A stretch of DNA of 58,938 bases from NCBI RefSeq assembly GCF_900111485.1, contig NZ_FOIC01000017.1:1-58938 (forward strand), read 5' to 3'. Made by a program: the position numbers and the translations under genes. Origin of the DNA: Natrinema hispanicum (GTDB lineage: Archaea; Halobacteriota; Halobacteria; Halobacteriales; Natrialbaceae). The notes below the pieces were generated by a model. It saw only the letters and a list, made by a program, of their open reading frames with translations, ran no database searches and had not been told where the DNA came from. Of the stretch, positions 53,413 to 58,938 are shown piece after piece. The stretch's first letter is position 1. Each line of letters starts with the position of its first letter.

Positions 53413-53720
53413 CCGACGAAGAGACACCGATTTTCGAGCGGGGCGACGTCGTCTACGGTGATGATCCATTCAAAGGCGAGGAAGACGCTCGGCCCTGGCT
53501 GATCCTCTCGAACCACGAAGGCCGTCCACGGCGACCAGTATATCGCGCTAACGTTGACGTCGAAATCCTGGATGGACGGCCTCATCGACATCCCCGAAGA
53601 GCGTTGGCTTCGTGGTGGGATGCCGGATGAGAGTCGGATCGTCCGTGGGACGTCCAATCGATAGCCGACGACGCCGAAACCGGGGATCGGCCGGGAAAAA
53701 CCTTCCGAGAGCTTCAATGA
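53409..53720 (+). pseudogene. MazF/PemK-like toxin with two frameshifts
   Basis: Begins GTG at 53409: ERGDVVYGDDPFKGEEDARP then WLILSNHEGRP. The frame then changes (about 53520) to HGDQYIALTLTSKSWMDGLI and EERWLRGGMPDESRIV, and shifts again (about 53643) to PWDVQSIADDAETGDRPGKT, ending FRELQ. Reading these three frames in order gives a complete growth inhibitor of the MazF/PemK fold. The two indels disable it, leaving the antitoxin intact. Confidence 0.7.
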
Positions 53721-53937
53721 TGTGGTCCCGTTGAGTTCGGACACGATCGCTGCACCGAGGAGGGCGTATGGATTCAGAGGCTAATTGAAACACCTCTCGC
53801 TCACGGGCTATATTTCTATACTTTGGTGACTCTTTTGACCGCGATTGAGGTTGATAGGGAAAAAACCACAGGCACAATCACTAGACCGGAATATGGACAC
53901 ATCTTTCAATGATCTTGGGAGATAAATCCGACGTATT

Positions 53938-54828
53938 ATGAGAGTGCTTAGGCGTCTCAAAATCGGATTCGGCATGGCACGCCGGAGCGGTCGCGTGCTC
54001 AGAGCTTACCCGAAACTGTTCGTGTTCCCACTCATCGGCGGGCTCTCGGGCGTCGCGTTCATCGTCACGCTGTTCGGGAGTCTGTACGTCACGGACTCGT
54101 TCCTCCAAGAGCCCGGGCTGGCAGTGTACATCGCATTGTTTGTCGCCTACCTCGTCGAAACGTTCATCGCGTCGTTTTTCACGGCGGCGCTGGTCGCGGC
54201 GACTCGAACTGTTTTCCACGGCGAAGAACCTTCGATCCGAGGAGCGCTGGCCGCCGCTTGGAAACGGAAACTGCCGCTGTTGGCCTGGTCGCTTATCGCC
54301 GCGATTGTCGGTGTAGTCATCCGAATTATCGAATCAGAGGACAACATCGTGGCACGGATCGTTGCGGGCGTCTTTGCGGTGGCGTGGAGCGTGATGACCT
54401 ACTTCGTCGTTCCGGTGATCGTCTTCCGTGACCCATCGGTCACAGAGATGCTCAAAGAGAGTGCGAGTACGTTCAAAAACACATGGGGCGAGTCAATCGG
54501 TGCGATGGGCACGATCGACATCGTCACCACCCTACTGGCACTCACTGGCGTCGGGCTCGGTGCCCTCACGTTCATCGTAACCGCTGGCATGGGCACAGTC
54601 CAACTGCTGGCAACGGTGCTAATCGGTGGCTCTACGTTCATCTTTGGCCTCCTCCTCGGGAAGGCGCTCAGTGGTGTCGCAAAGACAGCACTGTTCGTCT
54701 ACGCGACCGAGAGTACTGCGCCAGAGTACTTCGACGATATGGACTTCAGTGAGTTCGGTGGTGACAAGTCGTCGTCCACAGGTCGCCTCGGAGGCCGCCT
54801 TGGTGGCTCCGGCGGCGGTCAAATATAA
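53938..54828 (+). CDS. DUF6159-like polytopic membrane protein
   Basis: A 296-residue protein with about six hydrophobic segments (for example KLFVFPLIGGLSGVAFIVTL, YLVETFIASFFTAALVAATR) and a glycine/serine-rich C-terminus (GRLGGRLGGSGGGQI). It resembles an uncharacterised archaeal membrane family (DUF6159 by recall). It precedes an ABC exporter on the same strand. Confidence 0.75.
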   Translation: MRVLRRLKIGFGMARRSGRVLRAYPKLFVFPLIGGLSGVAFIVTLFGSLYVTDSFLQEPGLAVYIALFVAYLVETFIASFFTAALVAATRTVFHGEEPSIRGALAAAWKRKLPLLAWSLIAAIVGVVIRIIESEDNIVARIVAGVFAVAWSVMTYFVVPVIVFRDPSVTEMLKESASTFKNTWGESIGAMGTIDIVTTLLALTGVGLGALTFIVTAGMGTVQLLATVLIGGSTFIFGLLLGKALSGVAKTALFVYATESTAPEYFDDMDFSEFGGDKSSSTGRLGGRLGGSGGGQI

Positions 54829-54865
54829 CGAGCATATCATTCCTCAAAACACCAGTTAACAATTT

Positions 54866-55627
54866 ATGCCAAGGATCGAAACGAGTGAATTGACGAAACG
54901 ATATGGCGAGACGCTCGCTGTTGATCGATTAGACTTATCGATTTCTGAAGGGAGTGTGTACGGGTTTCTGGGACCGAATGGTGCAGGAAAGACGACAACG
55001 ATGCGGCTGCTTACCGGTCTCACACGACCTACGAGTGGCACCGGTTCTATCGCTGGCGTTCCTATCACGGATCGGGACGGACTGCGCCCTCATCTCGGGT
55101 ATCTTCCCGAGGAACCACCACTATACGAACAAGCAACCGCATACGAACAACTCGAGTACGTCGCTGGACTCCGTGATTTACCCGAAAGGGCTACGCAAGA
55201 GCGTATCAATACGTTGCTCGACGAACTCGATCTCACAGCCGACGCTACGACGCGAATTGCGGACTATTCGAAAGGAATGCGTCAGAAAACGGCGTATATC
55301 CAGGCCGTGCTTCACGAACCGGACGTCGTGTTTCTAGATGAACCCACGTCTGGCCTTGATCCACGCGCGGCCCGCACGATTCGAGAGATGATTCTGGACC
55401 TCGCTGATTCAGGTACCACTGTCTTTCTCTCGACGCACATTCTTCCCGTCGTTGAAGAAGTCGCAGATACAGTCGGTATTCTCTCTGATGGACAACTCGT
55501 TGCTGAAGGCGATCCAGAGACACTCACACAGCGCGCAGAAACAGGCGATACACAAACGCTCGAGGACGTGTTCCTCGAACTGACGAGTACCGATCCCGCC
55601 GCAGATGTGGAGGCAACCGATGGCTGA
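54866..55627 (+). CDS. ABC exporter ATP-binding protein
   Basis: A 253-residue ATPase of the CcmA/NatA type: Walker A GPNGAGKTTTMRLLTGLTRP, signature variant DYSKGMRQKTAYIQAVLHEP, Walker B VVFLDEPTSGLDPRA and STHILPVVEEVADTV. ATPases of this type power ABC-2 exporters. The stop overlaps the next gene by eight bases. Confidence 0.9.
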   Translation: MPRIETSELTKRYGETLAVDRLDLSISEGSVYGFLGPNGAGKTTTMRLLTGLTRPTSGTGSIAGVPITDRDGLRPHLGYLPEEPPLYEQATAYEQLEYVAGLRDLPERATQERINTLLDELDLTADATTRIADYSKGMRQKTAYIQAVLHEPDVVFLDEPTSGLDPRAARTIREMILDLADSGTTVFLSTHILPVVEEVADTVGILSDGQLVAEGDPETLTQRAETGDTQTLEDVFLELTSTDPAADVEATDG

Positions 55628-57395
55628 GTTAACCTGGCCGCGACATGCTCTAAGCATCGGCGTGTTCGAGTTCCGACGGTCAGTACGCGCACTGTGGCAA
55701 GATAAAGCCCGGCTCACGTTGATGGCGTTCGGGATGGTGATTCCATCACTCTTGACGCTGGCAGTTACTATCGTGTTCGCCGATGCGATACGTAATATCG
55801 AGGAATTTGCTGTTCCAGATATGGTTCGCGGAATGGTCGCGTTGTTCTGGTTGTTCGGTGTCTATCTCATCGCTCAGCGCGTCGTCTCAGCACGACCGCG
55901 AATCAACGCCGAATCGCTGATGTTGACGACTGTCTCAGCACGAACGGTCGCATTTGGACTACTCGTCGCGGAGATGCTGCGAATCCTCGCGTACGCTGGC
56001 TTTCCAATTCTGGTACTGACTGGTGTTAGCGTGTTCCTCCTTGGCTCACCCGTAAGTCTCATCCTGCTCCCAGTAGCTGCCGTTCTCTTCGCCGCGACCG
56101 TGGTGGTTGCAGGATCGGCGGTGGGGTATGCGGTTGCGTTGCTCGTTGCGACATCGCCTTTCGTTGCCCGCCATAAGACGATACTCGGAACAGCTGCTAC
56201 GCTGCTTGCAATGGGCGGGTACTTTCTCTTTCTCTATCCACAAATAAGCGGACTCAGCCAAGCGGCACTCGCATGGGTCCCAATAGGGTGGCTAGCCGAT
56301 CTCGCAGTTGTGGGAACACCGTTTGTCGGGTCTTCCCTCCGAGCGGTCGGCGTAATCGCCGGAAGTGCAGCACTACTCATCGTCGGTGGACTCCTTGTCG
56401 AACGGGAGACGGCCGTGTTTTGGTTTATTGAGCCGGTGAGTCCTGATACGGAGGGAAGCGTGTCTGAGCAAACAGCTGAGAAAGAGAACCTTCGACCAGC
56501 AACCCGTGATTCCCTCGCAGCTGCCGTAACACCACTAGTTGTCCCTCGATTTGTTTCGACACCAGTCCAACGTGTTGCAGAATGGGCACTCATGCGGACG
56601 CGCCGTGATCCGAACCGGTTGATGTTTCTCCTCATCCCTGTCTTCGCCATCGGCAGTCCGCTCGTCAGTACAGCTGTTCAATCTGGATCAATTGGCGCAT
56701 TAGGTGCTCCACTGACTGCAGTCGCACTCCCATGGCTTGTCGGCTCTCTGTTCGCAATGAACCCACTCGGTGATGAGGGGGCGGTACTCCCAGTAACACT
56801 CACAGCTGTATCGGGGGATCACTACGTCCGTGGTCTCATAGTGCCTGGTTTGGTCTTTGGACTCCCGATCATCCTTCTTGTGACGGGTCTTGCTGGACTC
56901 GTTTCACCATACACGATCGGTGAGCAACTCGGTCTGGTCATCCTCAGCGGCTATCTTACGGTCGTTGCTGTCACCATCTCTCCGGCGATCGGAATGGCAT
57001 TCCCCCGGTTTAGTGCAATTAGCGTCGGTCAGAGTCGAGATGTCCTTCCACCACGAATGACTGCTGTTGCCGTTCACGCAGTACTCGTACTGCTCCCAGG
57101 TGCGTTGCTGGCTGCCCTACTAGTTGCACCACGAGTCGCACGAACTGTCCTTGCTGGCGTATTCGGCTTCGTTCCAACAATCGTATTAGAGTTGCTCAAC
57201 AGTTCTCCTGACGGTATCGGTATACTATCCACGGCTGCTGGCGCGTTTCGTGCTGTTGGAGAGAATATTCTGGCTATTGGACTTGATCAATTGCAGATCA
57301 TCGGCGGAGGGGCAACGTTGATCGGTGGGATTCTCTGTTCATATATACTGTATCAGAATGCTGTACACCGATTTAACCGATATGTCCCTCTTTGA
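55620..57395 (+). CDS. ABC-2-type exporter membrane protein
   Basis: A 591-residue membrane protein with more than ten hydrophobic segments, starting MAELTWPRHALSIGVFEFRR. It partners the overlapping ATPase to form an exporter; the substrate is unknown. The long hydrophilic stretch around 280-330 (TEGSVSEQTAEKENLRPATR) is cytoplasmic or external loop. ATG at 55620 overlaps the ATPase 3' end. Confidence 0.82.
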   Translation: MAELTWPRHALSIGVFEFRRSVRALWQDKARLTLMAFGMVIPSLLTLAVTIVFADAIRNIEEFAVPDMVRGMVALFWLFGVYLIAQRVVSARPRINAESLMLTTVSARTVAFGLLVAEMLRILAYAGFPILVLTGVSVFLLGSPVSLILLPVAAVLFAATVVVAGSAVGYAVALLVATSPFVARHKTILGTAATLLAMGGYFLFLYPQISGLSQAALAWVPIGWLADLAVVGTPFVGSSLRAVGVIAGSAALLIVGGLLVERETAVFWFIEPVSPDTEGSVSEQTAEKENLRPATRDSLAAAVTPLVVPRFVSTPVQRVAEWALMRTRRDPNRLMFLLIPVFAIGSPLVSTAVQSGSIGALGAPLTAVALPWLVGSLFAMNPLGDEGAVLPVTLTAVSGDHYVRGLIVPGLVFGLPIILLVTGLAGLVSPYTIGEQLGLVILSGYLTVVAVTISPAIGMAFPRFSAISVGQSRDVLPPRMTAVAVHAVLVLLPGALLAALLVAPRVARTVLAGVFGFVPTIVLELLNSSPDGIGILSTAAGAFRAVGENILAIGLDQLQIIGGGATLIGGILCSYILYQNAVHRFNRYVPL

Positions 57396-57500
57396 GTCCA
57401 TTCCCACGTTAAGTAGCGTGTCATAGAATCATTCACAGCCAGTCAGTTGGGCCGCGAACTGGACAGAGGATTTATAAGTTTGATTTGAAAAGGAGTACTA

Positions 57501-57692
57501 ATGGAAGAGATTAGTTTAGAACATCCATTGATTTTCACAGGAGTTGTCGTGGTAGTTTGGATTCTTCTCTGGATAGGTATTGAGGTTATTCTCTTCAATG
57601 ACGACGTAACTGGAGCTGTGATTACGGGGACGGCATCTGGTCTTGCTTTCGCACTTCTCTATATTGTACTTCGGCGGCAAACCGAAAAGTGA
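57501..57692 (+). CDS. Small two-segment membrane protein (63 aa)
   Basis: Starts MEEISLEHPLIFTGVVVVVW and has two hydrophobic segments (about 12-30 and 40-57, GTASGLAFALLYIVLRR) ending in a basic tail. Unknown function. It is 105 bp after the exporter permease and in AT-rich DNA. Confidence 0.55.
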   Translation: MEEISLEHPLIFTGVVVVVWILLWIGIEVILFNDDVTGAVITGTASGLAFALLYIVLRRQTEK

Positions 57693-57915
57693 GACAGTAT
57701 ACTCTTCACCTGTGTTGGCCGCTTTTCTTATCCATGAGAACCTTTCTATGACACACTAACGTTAAGGGGAAAGTTTCCGAAGACGGCGAACAATGATTGA
57801 ACGAAATGCCCGTCGAAGGTCCTTCCTACTCGCTTTGTGTTTGGACTTCTGGTTAGGGGTCTCGTCTACAGGCGGAGTAGGCCAAGTGTCTCGGGGATTA
57901 TGACCCCGAGGCGGT

Positions 57916-58586
57916 TCACCGTATTTCCATTCGTGCGAAAGTTCGATATCCGAATCCGAGCGGCAGGAGGAGCCAAGCTGCGAGGATCGGAAATCCGACC
58001 CACTCCTGAAGGTAGAACGCGTCCGACGCCGGATACGCCGTGATTGCGTCGAATTCAGGGATTATCGCCTGTGTCGCGTATTCCATTGCTGCCGTCGGGT
58101 TGAGCACGTAGACCAATATGACCCAGTCTGGGGGACCGGATTCTGGCGGTACCCATCCGACCGTCACCGTCTGTAGAACGGCTGTGACGGCGTCCCATCC
58201 CAACTGAAAAAGGACATAGAGGCCCGTTGCACCGGCAAGTGCCGTAGGCTGGGAGTTCACCGTTGACGAGAAGCCGATCCCGATGGCGACGTAGACCAAT
58301 CCGTAAAAGACCGTCATCACGGTGTAAAGTACGAACTCAACGGCTGCGAACGACTCGTAAGTCAGCAATGCGATGACGGCGACGACTAAAAAGGCGGTGA
58401 GTATCGCCACGGCCAAGACGATGCTCCTTCCGATGAACTTCCCGAATACTATGTCACGTCGCGAGTTCGGCAAACCGAGCGCGAGTTTGATGCTTCCACT
58501 CTCGCGCTCACCCACGATTGAGTTGTACGCGATACCCAATCCAAGCAGCGGCACGAAGAAGGCCATTGGTTGGCCCATGCTGTTCA
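57916..58586 (-). pseudogene. ABC-2 permease truncated by element A3
   Basis: The remaining part reads MGQPMAFFVPLLGLGIAYNS, VGERESGSIKLALGLPNSRR and DIVFGKFIGRSIVLAVAILT, typical of ABC-2/NosY-type permeases, with about five membrane segments to the stop at 57916. The reading frame runs into the right end of A3 at 58587, so the first part of the gene (probably one segment and a loop) lies beyond A3 outside the window or is lost. Confidence 0.75.
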
Positions 58587-58938
58587 TTGACATCCTCCTC
58601 CGCGTAAACGCGGAGGAATCCCGAGCGGTAGGAGTTTCAGGTTCGCAGTCCAGTCACCGGACTACCAGTCCTTTCGGGCACGGGTAGCCCCACACATCGA
58701 ACTGGTGGACTGGTGGCGGTGCCAAACCGCCGTTACCCCTATCCTCGACCGTGTTTGGCGTCCCGGTGTTGTTTTTGCCAGCGGGACGCCGGCAGGTGTC
58801 AGCAGAGTCGGAGGTATCGTGGTACTCGCTTTGAACAGTCAGCACAGACACACTCTTCTGGAATGTGCGTTCACCGACTGCCTTTTCGGATATTGCCTCG
58901 TTTCGTGGGCGGACAGGCCGCCTCCGAAGGACGGTTCG
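58587..58938 (-). mobile_element. Mini-element A3 (partial at window edge)
   Basis: Right end at 58587 starts TTGACATCCTCCTCCGCG with the same perfect hairpin as A1, and the first 200 bp follow A1 closely. A tnpB 3'-end trace (EDRGNGGLAPPPVHQFD) is visible on the minus strand. The left end is beyond the window, so its full content is unknown. It interrupts the ABC-2 permease gene. Confidence 0.8.

Noticed and set aside
57793-57903. Short ORF beginning MIERNARRRSFLLALCLDFW
   Set aside because: It looks like a Tat-type signal but stops after 36 residues with no mature domain; too little to call a gene or a pseudogene of known origin.

Overview
The window reads as a chromosome-type segment of a haloarchaeon (class Halobacteria, order not resolved). 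The evidence is GC-rich coding DNA, acidic proteins, leaderless-looking TATA promoters, Tat/lipobox secretory signals (RR followed by LAGC), and archaeal families such as Tfx, HTH_10 (bacterio-opsin activator-like) regulators, AbrB-PhoU fusions and a split lipoate ligase. No rRNA, tRNA or CRISPR array was seen.

Layout. 1-5.3 kb: partial TnpB with its left end, a PadR regulator, an acyl-CoA synthetase, a K+ channel and a tnpB-less mini-element (A1) that cut an MBL-fold gene. 5.3-8.2 kb: zinc-ribbon microprotein, a hypothetical gene, ferredoxin-dependent nitrite reductase and its small partner. 8.5-12.3 kb: complete PotABCD-type ABC importer operon (minus strand). 12.4-18.8 kb: catabolic operon (two crotonase-fold proteins, ADP-forming acyl-CoA synthetase, nitrilase-superfamily hydrolase), an Lrp/AsnC regulator and a zinc alcohol dehydrogenase. 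19-22.3 kb: Tfx regulator divergent from a tungstate/molybdate importer. 22.3-30 kb: mobile-DNA debris (element remnant, chimeric transposase, mini-element B1, IS630 element, ABC ATPase pseudogene) around a lysyl-oxidase-like protein, a PQQ-propeller lipoprotein and an FAD monooxygenase with a divergent HTH_10 regulator. 30-40.8 kb: carbon-phosphorus lyase locus, phnGHIJKLM plus a TIM-barrel gene on minus, divergent from phnDCE plus a hexapeptide transferase on plus. 41-44 kb: flavodoxin-like protein and two divergent PhoU-type proteins. 44.6-49.9 kb: thiM-thiE, split lipoate ligase, OsmC-like protein, lipoyl-domain dihydrolipoyl dehydrogenase. 50.4-52.3 kb: a PQQ lipoprotein gene split in two by mini-element A2. 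53-58.9 kb: decayed toxin-antitoxin pair, membrane proteins, an ABC exporter and an ABC-2 permease cut by mini-element A3.

How it works together. The phn locus should import phosphonates and cleave the C-P bond to salvage phosphate; PhoU-type proteins lie nearby. It has no phnN or phnP here, and the TIM-barrel gene coupled to phnM is the best candidate for a replacement step. The wtp importer would supply W or Mo under Tfx control. The lipoate ligase halves would lipoylate proteins such as the lipoyl domain of the neighbouring dihydrolipoyl dehydrogenase.

The most unusual structure is two families of IS200/IS605-like mini-elements (A about 570 bp, B about 380 bp). They keep both end hairpins and, in family A, the tnpB 3'/omega-RNA-like end, but lack a usable tnpB. 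All three family A mini-elements interrupt or abut a damaged gene. A related TnpB begins at the left window edge and could act on them in trans. All functional calls are from reading the sequence only; no search or folding was run.
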